Below, one piece after another: positions 35,641 through 48,916 of a DNA stretch of 64,000 nt (position 1 is its first letter; every line of letters begins with the position of its first letter). Both the position numbers and the translations under genes were made by a program. The DNA is taken from assembly GCA_013396655.1 (NCBI GenBank), contig WBMV01004231.1:124001-188000 (forward strand), read 5' to 3'. Source of the DNA: Campylorhamphus procurvoides (taxonomy: Eukaryota > Chordata > Aves > Passeriformes > Dendrocolaptidae). The notes beneath the pieces are model-generated. The model was not told where the DNA came from and searched no databases. It saw only the letters and a program-made list of their open reading frames with translations.

Positions 35641-38600
35641 TAGGAGCTACCCTGGGATCGCTTGTGGGAACACTGTCACTGCTGCCTAAAATTTGGGGGG
35701 GTGATCAGTAAAGCTCCCAAACTTGTTTCTAGCAGTGGTCCATTGTCCAAGTTATCTTTAGCATCCTTCTCAGTTGGAAAAGGTCCCAACACTTGTAGGA
35801 TTCACTCACATTGCAGGTGATCTGCTGGGTCTTCGGAATGAAGCCATAACGAGGGGTTTTCAGAGGCCTGTGGCAGGATTCCTCATTGACCTGAAGCATT
35901 ATAGCGTTGCATCTTGAGTCCTTATGTGCAGTGGAATGAAGAGATGGCAAGAGAGAATTCTCTCACTTCTTGTTTTCAGGAGTGCCAACATTTCCATGCC
36001 TGTCTGCAGGGATCTGTCCATGAGCAGCAAAAGGATCTCTAGAGGTGCCATAGGTCTTGTTCATACCCCAGTCCCTGGGCTAACTTCAGCACATGTGGAG
36101 TGGCTCTTTTGCAGCCAGGAATCTCAGGCAGTGCTGTATTATGCATTTGGTGGCACAAAATTTGGCAGGGAGAAGTATCTCTAACCCTCCTCCTCCTGCC
36201 TGGAAGGCAGCGCCCGCTGTAACCAGCTTGCTGCACTGTTTGCAGTGTTTTGAAACAACTTGTGTAAGCATCTGTGAAAGTGTTATGTGATAGTTACTGA
36301 TGAAGTTTCCAAATGAGTAAAAAATCCCTAGGAACAGAAGTGCTTAGCATAAGAAAGGAAATACATTTGGTAGATGATAGTTTATAGTGATGTCTCTTTA
36401 AGGGAGTGGTTGGCAACCTCTCATGGGCCACAGGCATGTGATGCTGAAGGAGCAAACACCATAGGCAAGTACCAGTCTTTGCCCTTCTTACTTTCTTGAT
36501 GGAAACTTCTCGATTTCCCATGGCTCCTGGTAGCATTGAAAGATCTTACAGGCAAAGTACAGGTTGTGGGCTACTGCCTCAATAGCTGTATTTGCTCTGA
36601 CTTTCCTGTACAAATTCAGTAAATAATTCATGAAGTGATCAAGGCTGATAGAGCTTTCTTCGGTGCTTGCAATGATTCAGACATCACTTTCATCCAAGTC
36701 CTAACACGTGGTTAGGGAGTGATTTCACTTCTTCACAGGAAGCCAAACTACTGGAAATGTAAGACTTGGCTCCTTAACTTAATTCATTCATTCAAATAAC
36801 TTAAAACCAACTTACTGGGGCTGTGACTGACCCAAGAAAGTGCAGTGATAGAGGAGATCCAGTCATGTCCATGCATAACCAGGGAGAACCACTGTAACTG
36901 GGAGCAATTCCCTTGGTACGGAGGAGTCAGGCTGTGAGCAGTGGTGGCTCCATGCACCAAGATGTCCCTGTTCCCTCCAGAGGGTAGGTTTGAGGCAGTA
37001 GTGATTTCAGCTGCAACTGCTAAATCTACCTGTGGAGATTAATTGGTTCCCTTCACTACCTGCCACTGTCACAGAAGTGTGTCATGGTTGGATGGGAGGA
37101 AAGCTGTCCATTAAAATTGCTCATTCCATAACGAAATGGTGCATTTAACAGCATTTAACTTGCTTGAACCTGCCAAGTCTGTTTATTTATTTTTTTCCAC
37201 ATTGAACTGTTTCCAATAATGAAAAAGCAAATATTGTAATGAAGTTATGTTTCGGAAAAGTAGGCAAGTCTTAGAGGAGGGGCCTGTTGTAGAGTTATTT
37301 GTATTTGCTGTTCCCCTGAAAACCTCAAAGGAGGTATGTGCCAAGCTGAAAAGAGAGCAGAGCTTTTCAGTTTCCTTTCAAGTGCTGGCTGGAGGGGAAA
37401 GCACAAGGACTTTCCTCTTATGTTGACTGCTGTAATGATGTGCTGTACTATTGAGTTTTCAGGTCTAACTGACATAGATCAATTATTTGAGTTTGATGGG
37501 CCACCTGCTTAGGAAACTTCTGTAGTATTTATAAAAGACCTGGCAGAGTTCTCCTGGCAGGAGATACTTTTATATTTGCTTCTGTGAAAGTGCTGTCCAG
37601 GTTGAATTATAAAATGAATCAATGCCATGCTGGCAATGGGATGCTATTTGGGTTTTCAAGTTCCACAGTATGACTTCCTCAGTGTGTAGTGCTGGATAGA
37701 TAATTAACTTAAAGTATGTGCCAAAGCTTGAGACCAATTATATGTTGCACATAAAGGCCCCTTTGTGTGAGAAACACCTGAATATGTGTCAATACAGGAT
37801 AAATGTATTGCAGGGTATCATCTAGAGCTCATGAGTGGTAGTATCAGTTGTGAAAGTTGTATTTTTGCAATAATTCAGCCAGCTTTTATCAACACACATC
37901 CCATGGGAAATATCATCCCTACTCCTCAGCAGCAAAGCCCTCTGCTGCTCAGGTGCAGTGGGGGAACCCCTGCTCATGCAGAGCCCGGGCGGCACATGCT
38001 GCTCCTTTACAGGTATCTCCTTACCAGTCATTGAGGGCAGAAAGAGAAGGTGCAGCACACCTCTTTCTTAGCAAAGGAGATGGTTTTGTTTCTGTTTAGT
38101 TAATGCTTTCTGTGTGCCCAGTGAGATGAGCAGGAGTATAAATTGTGAAACTGTTCTTACACAGGTTTTTGTAAGGTTGTGTTTAGTAGCTGGGACAGAA
38201 TTTCTTACAGATCCCCAGCATATGAGACATCTACACTTTCTCCCAGCACTGAAATTCTTCAGCACTTTTCTTGTTATTACAAGGATTTGTTTGCCATTCT
38301 TTTCCCGCAGGGTTTTTCTGACAACAGCGTAAGAATATTTTAAATATTCTATTTAGAAACATCTTATTACTTTAACCAAAAGAGACACCCCTTTGGGATT
38401 AGTTTCATTCATTCAAATAAAAGCTATTAGCTGTTGTGTTTTGGTTTTGGTTTTTTTGTTGACTGAGAAAACAGTCCTAAAGTATACAATCATCTTTTGT
38501 GAATGTGCCTGCTTTGTGCTTTCTGTCCTTTGAACATTCATTCATGTAAAATACTGTGTTTTGATTCCTGTGAGCAACCTTATGTCTGGTAGTTTCCCTT

Positions 38601-39169
38601 TGCAGGGTATCTTCCTGTGCAAGGCACAGTGACAGGTGTGGGAAAATCCTTGAATTTTTCAATTCTCTCATTAAATGGAATCTTTGTACTCCTGAAGCTG
38701 CAGCATGTGGAGATCAGACTCCTTTGAAACACAGAAGTGGAAATATTTATGGGTTTAGGTGTTTTTTTTAGCTTGTTCAACTTCACTTCAAAGAAATTGA
38801 AGCAGTGTATATAATGTATATATTGCTGGTTATTTGTTATTTTCCTGGGGGAATAAAAGAGTGTGACCAGATTCCATTTTGGCTGTTAAATCAGTGCAGC
38901 CCTGAAACCACGTTAGTATTCCTGACATTTCATCAAAGTACTGATTTGGCAGTTCTTGACATTTGGATCAGTGTCTAAAGTTGTTTTCTTGTTGATAGCA
39001 AGTCATCTGCAGTTAGAGCAAAACATAGCTCCTAGACCTGACAGATCTTCCTTTGCCTTGAAAGTAAATCCTAACATTACAAGGTCATTCGAGAGCTCTC
39101 ACTGGGAAAAAGATTTTGCTCTTAACCCTTATCTGGGTCAATGCTTCTTTACATTTCCATGGTCTTTAC
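35641..39169. other. Noncoding DNA, no gene recognised
   Basis: Unique-looking sequence with short overlapping frames (up to about 86 codons). A small hairpin CTGCC-TGGAA-GGCAG is at about 36197-36211. No exon, RNA gene or repeat family was recognised. Confidence 0.5.
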
Positions 39170-39300
39170 TTGAGGATCTGGAAGCACTTTATAAATATTA
39201 GATAGTATTAGATAATCTTTCTGCTGAGTGTGATAAAACAGTATTTCCTTCATTCCATATTTTAGGCTTGGAGTAGTTAAGTGACTTGCCCAAAGGAGTC
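39170..39300 (+). repeat. Ancient MIR-like SINE fragment
   Basis: 'gaggatctggaagcactttataaatatt' at the start and 'gagtagttaagtgacttgcccaaagg' near the end match, in order, the MIR-type blocks 'ggatctcaaagcactttacaaatatt' and 'gaggttaagtgacttgcccaagg'. The middle is strongly diverged. It is a fossil fragment with approximate borders. Confidence 0.6.
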
Positions 39301-41121
39301 TTTGGTATAGCTCTGGATAAAATTTATGCTGATAGCAGTTTGGCCTTTCTGTACTGTGGTACTTTATTCAAAGGATGTATTAACTGGCTCTACTGATTCC
39401 AAGTTAAAATAAGCTATAATGTGTTTTATAAACAAGTTCAGGAACTGACAGGAGGGAGAGAAAATTATTATTTAGACTGGAGGAAAGTACATAATTTTTT
39501 TCCAGGCTAAAGCAGAAAGGGTAAGAACATCCAGTTCTTCCCTTTGCCTCCCTAACACTGGAGCTGAATGCAGGCATGAGCAGCATCCTGGTTAGTTATG
39601 GACATTAAATAATGTTATAATCCCATTTTGCAACACCAAGTAGTATAGTCCTATCCAGACATGTCTGGAGAGTCTGATGAGTGACATTTCATGGTTACAA
39701 CTACTAAACTCCTATTTCTCTGTACAAAGGCAAAAAAAGATCCTGTAAAAGCTAACTTTATTAATCGGGTGATTCTAATCTCACATACCATTTTCTACAC
39801 AATAGTTGTATTCTGTGTACTCTATTCTTCTGCCTTCACCTTAATCAGCCTCCTTACTGGTGCTTGTTTGGCAATTTTGTGATGTGGGATGGAATTCAGC
39901 TCAGCACTGGATCGTTGACCTGGAGTGACTGGTTCCTCTCAGCATGAACGCATTTTGTCTGTAATATATCACTTTCACATCAGTGATTCTCTACATGACC
40001 TCCTTGCTTTTGATTTCCTATTTGCAATATCAGCTTTTTCAGACAAAATCAATGATGAGCAGTATAATTAATTGTTACATGTTTTAATTAAGTTTCAGCT
40101 GCTCCAATGCTTTTCATTATCTTAGCATGATCTTGTGCTGCTGCTGAACATTACAATGAAAAAAACCTGTTGATTAAATAAAATGTTATTTAAAAAGTCC
40201 CCTACAAGTTGTTAAAGTAATTAAAGTTCAGCGATGCAAAGTGAATATACCAGATACTGCACAAAGAAATGTCAGCTGTAGGGCAAGGTATTTAGTAGGT
40301 CTCAGGAGCCTCCAACAGCTCGGGGCTGGTTCTGCCAAGATTGTGATGGTTTGTGTGTCACCTCATCATCTTCCTGCTATCTGATGCCATTTATGAGCAG
40401 CTGTAAGGCAGTGCAGTGGGGGCCTTGCTGAGGTTTGTGGTCCTCAAGATGCTTCTGCAGGTCTGTATGAAGCTGCACACTGGGAGTTTGCTGGAGGGAC
40501 AGAGCGGTACCGAGGGGAATAGAGGGAGCTGAAGGTGATTTCATCTTTCTGGGGCATTTCCTTGGGTCAGTGGTTTCTTGGCTCTTGGAGCTGATTCTGG
40601 GTAGTGGGACACAGTACTGCTCCATGTCTGGCATGGCCAATGCTGGTGGATTCCCTGTGCAGGGTAGAAAATGTCATTTTCATGGGACAACAAACTGGAA
40701 CTTGTCTGGTAGAAGATACTTTTATCCCGGTCGTAAAGCCAAAGAACACATTAATGTCTTCAGGAGCTGAATTTGCACGTTGAACTGAGATCATCAGTAT
40801 TAATAGGGGATGATACAGAAAACTGAGTCCTTGGCAACTTTTGAAACTCTTCTTTGCAGAAAAATACAATATTTAACCTGCTACTAGGTAAGAGGGAAAT
40901 TGATGGTGCCTTAACTCTGCCAAGGTTTTATTTTTAGAGGAATTCATCTTACTCTATTTCACTGGTAAATTAATCTCTTCATTGGGTTCTTGGGTAGAAG
41001 GCAGACATTGCTTAGCTGTTGGCTGCTTAATTATACCCTGTAATTTTGATTGACAGTGGAATGTTCATTGAAAAGGAGCTGGAAATGTCTGTTAGCTAGT
41101 TCAGAAACTGGTGAGGAATCT

Positions 41122-41135
41122 CTGCCCCCTGTAGT
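41122..41135 (-). promoter_or_regulatory. Weak CTCF-like core
   Basis: On the minus strand the sequence reads CTACAGGGGGCAGA, which keeps the YAGGGGGCA core of the CTCF motif but not its 5' part. It has the same orientation as the motif at 7163-7176. Weak evidence on its own. Confidence 0.18.
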
Positions 41136-44100
41136 AGCTGCTTGCTGTGCTAACCTAGAGCATGTGAGAGGTTGGTAGATGGATGGAGGCAAAATCAAGC
41201 AGCTATCACCCTGTATTGAACAGTCAGAAATTAGATGTTTAAACTGTGTCACAGCGACTTTCAGCAAACACTGGGCTACCACTCAAAATCTGAGGGTTAA
41301 GCATGAAGAGCTTGTGTTTCTGTGTAAGGCATTAATTGGGATTTCTCTCTGCTGGAGTGCCTGCGAGGATGCTTTTACTGTGTTAACTTGAGATTCTTAT
41401 CGTGTATTTGGCTTTTATGTGTGGCTTTTATAACTGTTGCTCAGTTTTTTGGTAAATTGTGCAAGACTCTAAGTCATGAAGGTAAAGGCACTTTCAGTGA
41501 TTTCAGGGGGTGGGAACAATGGGGGAACAGGGTGAAGAATGATGAACACATTTAGTTGAAAGCTGTGAGCTATAAAAAGAAAAATATTGAACATTAATGA
41601 TACTACGTGAAGTTAGAAGCCATTAAAAATGACCAGGAAACAGTTTGTGCAGGGACAAACTGGCGCTTTCAAGGCCACGTGCAGCAACATGGTATTTGCC
41701 TTGTCTTCATCTTCCGTTTTGTCTACGATATTCTGCTGTTGCATCACTGTTCTGTCTCCTCTTGATCTCACCAGTGTTGTGGGGGAAAAAGAGAATGAAG
41801 AGACTGTCAAAACTGGTATTTTTGCCAGCGGTCGCCATTTCCTTTCACTGTGAGTTTTGTCCCAGGACAGTCTTCTCAGTGGTGAACACAGAACGTTTTT
41901 GTAGTTTTCCGTGTTTGCTGGGGAGCTGTGAGGCAGTGACTGGTGAGAAAATAACAGAGGCTGATGGGCATGAAAACGTGGGGAGAGGTTTAGTGAATGT
42001 CACCACCTCAGAGGATTTGATCAGGTCAAGGTAACACAAGCTGTGATCCCTTCTTTGGTCAGCATTACTCTGAGGCTTGTTGCCAAAATGGAACAGGAGA
42101 AGGGGAAATGTCCATTTTTTGGGATGCTGTCATCAGGTCTGGTGCAGCAAGGAAAGGAGAGCGTGAGCTATGGGGGCAACCCTGAGGCCAGTGCCATGAG
42201 GTGCTCTTTGGAGCCAAATCACAGCTCTAGCTTTGACTGCAGCTCTCCTTTTTAAAACTTCCAAATGGGTATAAAGCACCATACAAAATAAGCAGGATTC
42301 TCCATTCAAAACAAGGAGTGTAGCTTACAAAGTGATTTAAATAACTGTTCTTTCAGAAATGTCTGTGCAACAGGACTTGACTGATTTACCTTATAATGGC
42401 TTAAAGCCAAGAGCATAATGAAATTGTGAGCAGAAGAAATTACTCTAGTGCTTTTTCCCTTTTGCTATCTGCTGATTTATTGGAAATGCCTTTCACTCAA
42501 GTAACTGTTCTGTTAACCCATGTGCTGCCAGAACCCTGGGCGAGAAAAGAGGCAAAACAGAGGCAGTGACTTTTCTGCAAGAGAGAGGAGACAACAGGTT
42601 TAAGCCTTGTAGCATAGTGTGTTTGCAATTTTGGAGGCAGAGTAAAAACAGTTTACAGTTTCAAGCACAGCTGTCACTCTGGGAAGCTGGAAGCTAATGG
42701 ATAGCTAATAAAATTTTTGTGATGGCATGTCTCAGCTCTTCTGACGTGGGCTATTTAAATCCTAGACTTGTATTGCAATAATAATGAGATATTCCTCCTT
42801 GATACTGATTCTCTGCCCAGTTTGGGACTGCCTGTGCATCTTCTTTCTGCAGTTCAGGAACGTGGGTTTGGGTCTTCATGACTAAATTTCATGAGTGGTT
42901 ACATCCTGCCACTGTCAGACTGTGGCTCAGAGCAGTGGAGATGAGACTGAGAACCAGCACCACGTTAGTGTGGCCCTTGTGGTACCTTATGGCTGTTCCC
43001 TCACAGAAAGCAAAGGACAGGAGGAGGGGAGCTCAGAGCTGGCAGGGAGGCTTTGCTGTGGCACTCTTGCTTCCAGCTCCTGATACAAAAGCCTGGCTGC
43101 CTGCAATCCTTTTTGTGAGACAAAAATAAATTGCTGCTGTGGAACATTTTATTTGCACTCACAGAATATTCATCCAAGGAGCAAAGGAAGCACCAGGGGA
43201 GTGTGATGAGGGCTCGTTTTTTCTTAACAAGCCAGTAGGAAATAATGCCAGAATCAGACACAGCAGAAGATTTTTGACAACATGGAAATTCCTCTTTGTG
43301 CATTGCCAATGAACTCCAGCTCAGTGTGATTCCTCTCACCTGGAATCAACAGCAGCTCCTAGCACTGCTGCAATTTCTTAATCAGTGGCTATTCAGTACA
43401 GCTTCATCATTTGAACCTTTCCATTGTGGAGACAGACCGAGTGTGGCAGCTAAATAGCTATTGTTTCTGTCCTTCTGGAAGAACAGAAAGAGAGAAATAG
43501 TGGCAGAATTTCTGGATAGTGGCTCTCTTTGTTGATATCTGTAAATACTTCTGAGAGGTCTGTGAGTCTTTTGAAAGGACAAAAAAGGTAAAGTTGGTTC
43601 AAAGAGGTGTTGCTGATCTGAATACATTTATGTAGTGAGTTAGATTCTTTCCAACGGTGAGAATTTCTGGAATATTTTTCTGGAGAGATATTAGGGACTA
43701 AAAGTCTTAACAAATTTTGTTGGTTTGGGATAAGTTTAGGTACTGGAAGAAATGAAGTTGTATCTGAAAGAACAAACACATCTATCTAGAAGATGGACCT
43801 TTTGAAATGGAAGTGTTCTCTAGTTTCTCAGAATGGTTCAGGTCCACATCATGCTCTGCTGGTTTCAGATACTGCTTTGTCTGTGTCCCACTTCCTGCAT
43901 CAGCAGATGGGCACTGTGTCCATGGCATGGCAGTGGTGCATTTTGCAGCTGCACCTATTTCTCACTGGTTTGAGTCTGAACAGGCATCTGATATTTATTT
44001 CTGGTGGGTGCCCACAAAGAATGTTGAAGGATGCCAGTAACAACCCAGCTTTGGGGTTGAAAAGTACATGTGCAAAAGACAGGGTCATGGCCACCATTTC

Positions 44101-46123
44101 CTCTTTGTTGTCTCAGTTACACAAGTTTTAGGGTCCTGTGTTGCTTATAGCCTTCTGCTGTAAAATTATACCTTCATTTTTTGTGTATTTTGTTATGCCC
44201 AGGCTCCAGCACAAATAGAATTTCATGTGTTTGATGTCCTACTCATTTTATGACTTTCTGCTTCCATGTAAAGGGTGTTTGGAAATCCACAAAAATCTAC
44301 AGAAAGCAGGTTCCAAAACATGAAGCCTTTACAGGCAGTCTGAAAATAGTATTCCAGGAGGCTGTGAACTTTGCAGAAGGAAATGAACTCTGAGACCACA
44401 GCTGGTGATTGCAGGACCGAATTCAGATCACATTTAGAAATTTCCTTACAGGAGTTAAGCAATGAAGGTAGACATGAAGCAAGGGTTGGATCAGCAATTG
44501 TAAGAGGTTTTGCCAAAGTGGTCCAGCCACAACAGTCTGTATCTGCAAGATGAAGGCAGAGTGTGACTCCCAGCCTGAGTGCCCTGGGGATAGCAAAGGT
44601 GAACTGCCAAGGGAAGGGCACAGAGAGAAATCAAAGCATCGCTGGCCATGCAAGTCCTGATGGGGCAGAATTCAGTAGTTTTCTATCCCATTTGCAGTCC
44701 CCAGAAGATGAGAATACACAGGTGTTCTTGGTTCTCTGAAATAACACAGAAACACTCTTGATTCTGCCTTTGGGACTCATCTGTTTCAGCTTTGTGTCTT
44801 AGCACAAAAGACATGGCTGGGAAGATGTAAGGGAGGAGGAAACTGAGGGAGCTCACCCTCAGTAGTGATGGAAATCTTTCTCCTAGAAAAGCAATTGTAT
44901 TGTTAAGGTTTGGCACAAGTCCTTGGGGTGTGTTTTGAACCTGGCTATAAATCTGGGTCCACTTGGGAGAAGAGAAGAGTAGCAACCCCTTTACAGTTAT
45001 CAGACAATCCTTGGAAACTGGTCTCCACATCCAGGTAAGGGCTGGGGTTAAGTTGACAGTGTAGCCACTTGCAAAGTTCACGGAGCTTGAACTCACTGAT
45101 CAAGACAGTCAGGGCATGTTGAAGAATCCCTGAGACAATGTGGAATTTGACACAAAATAATTGTGTTTTTTTTTCCCTTGCTTCATCTTGCAAGAGAAGA
45201 GTAATGATAGTTTGAAGTTGTGTAGGTATATGCTGTGCCTTAAAAGTCATGTTGGAGGGGGAATTTAAAAGATTTTTCTGCAGCCTTGTCAATTAGGAGT
45301 GATAAATATTTGCATTTATGGATGCCCTGAAATCCTTTCTCTGAGAAAAAAAGAAAAGGCAGAACAAGCTTTGGAATTTGGTACTTGCTAAAAAAATAGA
45401 CTTGGGGCTCTGCACAACTACTTACTCAATCCTTGTTTTATTTGTTGTTTCTTTGACACTTCTTTCTGCTACTTCCACTGATGTCTGGTAGATGGCATTA
45501 GCGTATAACAAATTTCTGAAGTTCTTTTCTTATTGGAGGGGGTTTATTTTTCACCCATTTTACAGATAATGCTCTCTTTTTCTGGCTAAGCAGTTTTAAA
45601 GCATTTTTTCCCCTCAGTGTTTCAGTTATGTTTTGACTAAATGCTTATTTTATTCAACATGCCTTTTTTCCTCCTTCTTGTGCCATATAATTATTATTTC
45701 TTCTAGAGGGCATCAATCACTGAGAAAGAAAAACTTGGTATCTTCAGCTGAGTCTGAATTCAGAAGCTCTGTTATATTGTGCAGTGTTTATATGCAGTAC
45801 CATATTTATTTCATATTCTTTGGGCTTAGAAATGGGGACAGTATTCTGAAGGAAGAAGAAAAATTTCTCAGACAGAGGGAAAAGATGATCAGATACTCAG
45901 AGTAGTAAACAGAGGTGCTGAAGACATATTGGACTGTTCTGGAGAGATGGTAGAAAAGAGCCCCATAAATATATTTTGCCTTTTTTAGTACACATAAGCA
46001 TTTTTAGCCAATTTCATGCACTCCCAAGAAAATTAATAGAACTTCCATGACACCAGAGCCATTTTGCATAGGAAAACAGTCAATTGTTTACCAGCTCCTA
46101 GGGATTTTCTTTATCTGGACCAG

Positions 46124-46208
46124 GAGATGGAAGTTTCATCCACAGGTAAACTTTGGCAATAGGATTTATGAGTCTACTGGCAGCTTTAGCTTCACCAGTG
46201 CTCCCCAG
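46124..46208 (+). other. Speculative 85-nt exon
   Basis: An acceptor-like 'ttttctttatctggaccag' precedes the segment, and the donor 'CCCCAG|gtaagac' follows it. One frame is open throughout and includes RRWKFHPQVNFGNRIYEST. The pyrimidine tract is broken by GGA and there is an alternative internal donor at about 46145. No protein family is recognised. It may well be a chance pairing. Confidence 0.13.
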
Positions 46209-46337
46209 GTAAGACATCTTTTGTGCTGAGATGTACACATTCCTCCTTGCTTTTAGATTCAAGAAGCAGATAACATTTTGAGCAAACATTTGGCTGAATG
46301 CTGATGGAAAGACATTTGGAGCAGTGGGCTACTACTT

Positions 46338-46357
46338 CCCCACCCTCCCCCTCCCCC
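46338..46357 (-). other. G-quadruplex motif (minus strand)
   Basis: The + strand reads C4-A-C3-T-C5-T-C5, so the minus strand carries four G-runs (G5-A-G5-A-G3-T-G4) separated by single-base loops. Quadruplexes with three 1-nt loops are among the most stable known, and the C-rich strand could form an i-motif. No promoter, exon or CpG island is visible next to it. Confidence 0.75.
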
Positions 46358-48320
46358 TTTCTTCCCATCATGGAAACAAGACTTATTTCTTTCCTATAAA
46401 TAACCAGGCTTCCAACAACAATCACCAGTTCCATAATTGGTTTCTTCTCAGAACAAGCCAAAGCCCATAATTCTCAAAGCTTTGCAATACAATAGCAGAA
46501 GGGAAAAGTGGAGTGCCAGGGAACAGGTTTTGGGCAAAGTAATGAAATAATCCTCAAGAGGTACCTGTTTATGACAATCATCCTTTGCAGATCAGATGTG
46601 CTTGAAAGCAAAGGATTCGCAAATGATAGAGATATCTTGAGATTAATTTTGTATAAAGAGTACACAGATGCAAAACATGCTAAGCACCAGGTTTTATTGA
46701 ATCTATCTAATTATGAGTAAACGATCAGCATCATTTTCTTGCATTTTCAACCACATTTTCTTGAGATTGAAGTATTTAATGCAATTATAAAGAAATGCCA
46801 ATGCATAATTGTGACAAATTTTATTTTTATGAATCCTTGGGTTGTTGTTTTATAAAAATGGAAATAATTTAGGATAGACAGGGATAAGCTCTCTCTGGGT
46901 CCTGGTGTAAGAGACATTATTGTGGTGCAGACTTGCCAGCCCTTACTCTCCAAGCATGGTTGTGCCAAGTAAGGCTTTGTGCCTGGACTGACACCTTGTG
47001 CTGTGTTCTCCAGCTGAAGAGTTTGGCCCTTGCTCTCACAGCTTTAAGTTTGGAAGAAGATTAAATGGGCAACCTGGCTGACTTCGTTTTGAAAGTCAGT
47101 AAAAAGAAGGAGAAAGTATAAGGCTGACGTGCTTCTGGTGCTCATTTCATGAAGTCACTGAAGCAGGATTTTATTGAAATATTTTATTCATGGGTAACTC
47201 CAGTTGTCTGTGGATAGAATTGCATGTAATTTGAGTTATGTCAAATGCTCATGTAAGCATCTATTACAGAAAGTACTTAAAACATGACCTGAGCTCAAGT
47301 GCTTTGCTTGCACAAGGTCTGCAGCCTGCTGGGTGTATCCCCACACCCTGAACGCTCTGGTTACACCTTCAGCAGCTCAGTGCAGCCAGGCATCCCAACC
47401 AGAGCTGCACCCATCTTGCACAGGCTGACATGGTCATCTGCTCCTTGGCAAGAGTCAAGGTTTGCTCAGCCTCCGTATGACTGGTGTGGCAAATGCCTTT
47501 ACCCCAGTTCTGTAGCAAGTTCAGAGTTCACTGCTGTGTCAGAGAATTGATGGGGCCTGATTATGGCCTAGTGACAGTCCCTCAGCATAAGGGGCTTAGA
47601 GATCCTTTACAGATATTTGTAAAGCTTAAGTGTCCATTAAAGATTTGCTGCTCCCTGCACTGCAGTGAATAAAGAGATGAACACATGTATTCTGGTAGCC
47701 AGCTCTCTTCCTCTTTTTTTCTTTTTTTTTTTTAAACATGTTGTTTTGGAGAGCATGTGTCTCCGAGATGTTTCAGTGTCTGCAGACATCCCTTGCTGCA
47801 AAACACACGGCCAGCTGGAGTGTACAGCAGATGGGGAAAGTGTGTGGGTGTGTTCCTGTCCTTTTGCCCGCGACAACCTGTAACTTTAGCATTAAGGTGT
47901 CGTTTGTCTTAGGCAGACAGCAGCATGGCTTCTGAAACCTCTCAAAGAGGGACTAATTTCACATTGGGATCACCATCTGTCTGAAACGTGTGCTGATCTG
48001 ATGTAGCACAGCAATATTTCCTTGGTTTCCCAGACTCTAGCAGATGGAGGTGTCCTTGCTGGGGTTTCTCTGAATCTCCCCAATTTGTTATTTCCCTTCT
48101 CTCTTCTGCTCCATCTTTATGGTGGTTTTCTACTATTATTTGGAGGCAGGTTGTCTTACAGCTGTTATTGCACCTTTCCTTGGCGTCTCTCATACCTTAC
48201 TGTTACCAAAATAGTGCTGATTGTGAACTGCTGTCCAGTATAAAAATAGCATGTCGTTATAATGTAAAGCATTAAAATTCATACACTGTAGCCTGGCTGT
48301 TTCTTGCACTTTCTGGACAG
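46358..48320. other. Noncoding DNA, no gene recognised
   Basis: Short frames only (up to about 89 codons). A T-rich tract (T7-C-T12) lies at 47714-47733. No repeat family was recognised. Confidence 0.5.
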
Positions 48321-48378
48321 GCCTGTTAACCTTTGAGAGATTTGCCATGGAGATCTTGCTGTACAATAATAAAAACAG
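48321..48378 (+). other. Speculative 58-nt exon
   Basis: The pyrimidine-rich acceptor 'ctgtttcttgcactttctggacag' ends at 48320 and the strong donor 'AACAG|gtaagtaa' follows 48378. Of the three frames, one is open: two leading bases, then LLTFERFAMEILLYNNKN, then two trailing bases. The other two frames contain a stop. Both ends would leave a phase consistent with splicing. I do not recognise the peptide, and one acceptor-donor pair of this quality can arise by chance in 64 kb. Confidence 0.2.
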
Positions 48379-48916
48379 GTAAGTAAAAGAGAGCCCTACT
48401 GGGAGAAAGTTTATGTGTTGGGATGATGAACCCATAAAACTTTGGGACTATTCCAAGCTGTACTCCCAACACGTGTGTTCCTGCACCTGCTCTCCTTTAA
48501 AGCCTAATAACTGCCTGGGTGATTTAGGTTAAAAGAAAGGCACTGGCTTTGCTGTTGTGCTGCAGGGAGAGCCATTTAACCTGTGTGTGGCAGTCAGGAT
48601 GGAGACTTCTGTACCGCCATGTTAAGTTCCTCACAATTTCCTGTGATGATGGTAAATTGCTGCAGGGATGAGAGGAGGGGGCTGATACAAACACAGCACA
48701 GCACTACTCTGGTAGAGCAGCCTGGTGAGAAACAGTTCCTACAGAATTCCCATCTAACCCCACTGTCACAATACATCTTTTATTACTTAAATATCACTCT
48801 GCTTAAATATATATATAAGTTTTCACAGGCAATTGAGAGTAAGTGTTCTGCATTGATTTCTCTCATGCTGATATCCTGTAAAGCAGCGGGTTACAAAAAT
48901 ACCAAGCCATTTATTA
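48379..48916. other. Noncoding DNA between exon-like signal and CR1
   Basis: No repeat or gene recognised. A short TA-rich run (ATATATATA) lies near 48808-48818. A 116-codon frame on + (48583-48933) runs to the CR1 border and has no recognisable content. Confidence 0.5.

Larger units (their letters stand above)
39301..46337. other. Noncoding DNA, no gene recognised
   Basis: Seven kb without a recognisable repeat or exon of good quality. The stretch 41613-42040 is open in several frames on both strands (up to 129 codons on +), which is the signature of low stop density, not of one coding frame. A second CTCF-like core lies at 41122-41135 on the minus strand. A speculative small exon at 46124-46208 is listed separately. 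Confidence 0.5.

Noticed and set aside
45550..45580. 'cccattttacagat', resembling the MIR core
   Set aside because: Only about 15 nt match and no neighbouring MIR blocks follow in order.
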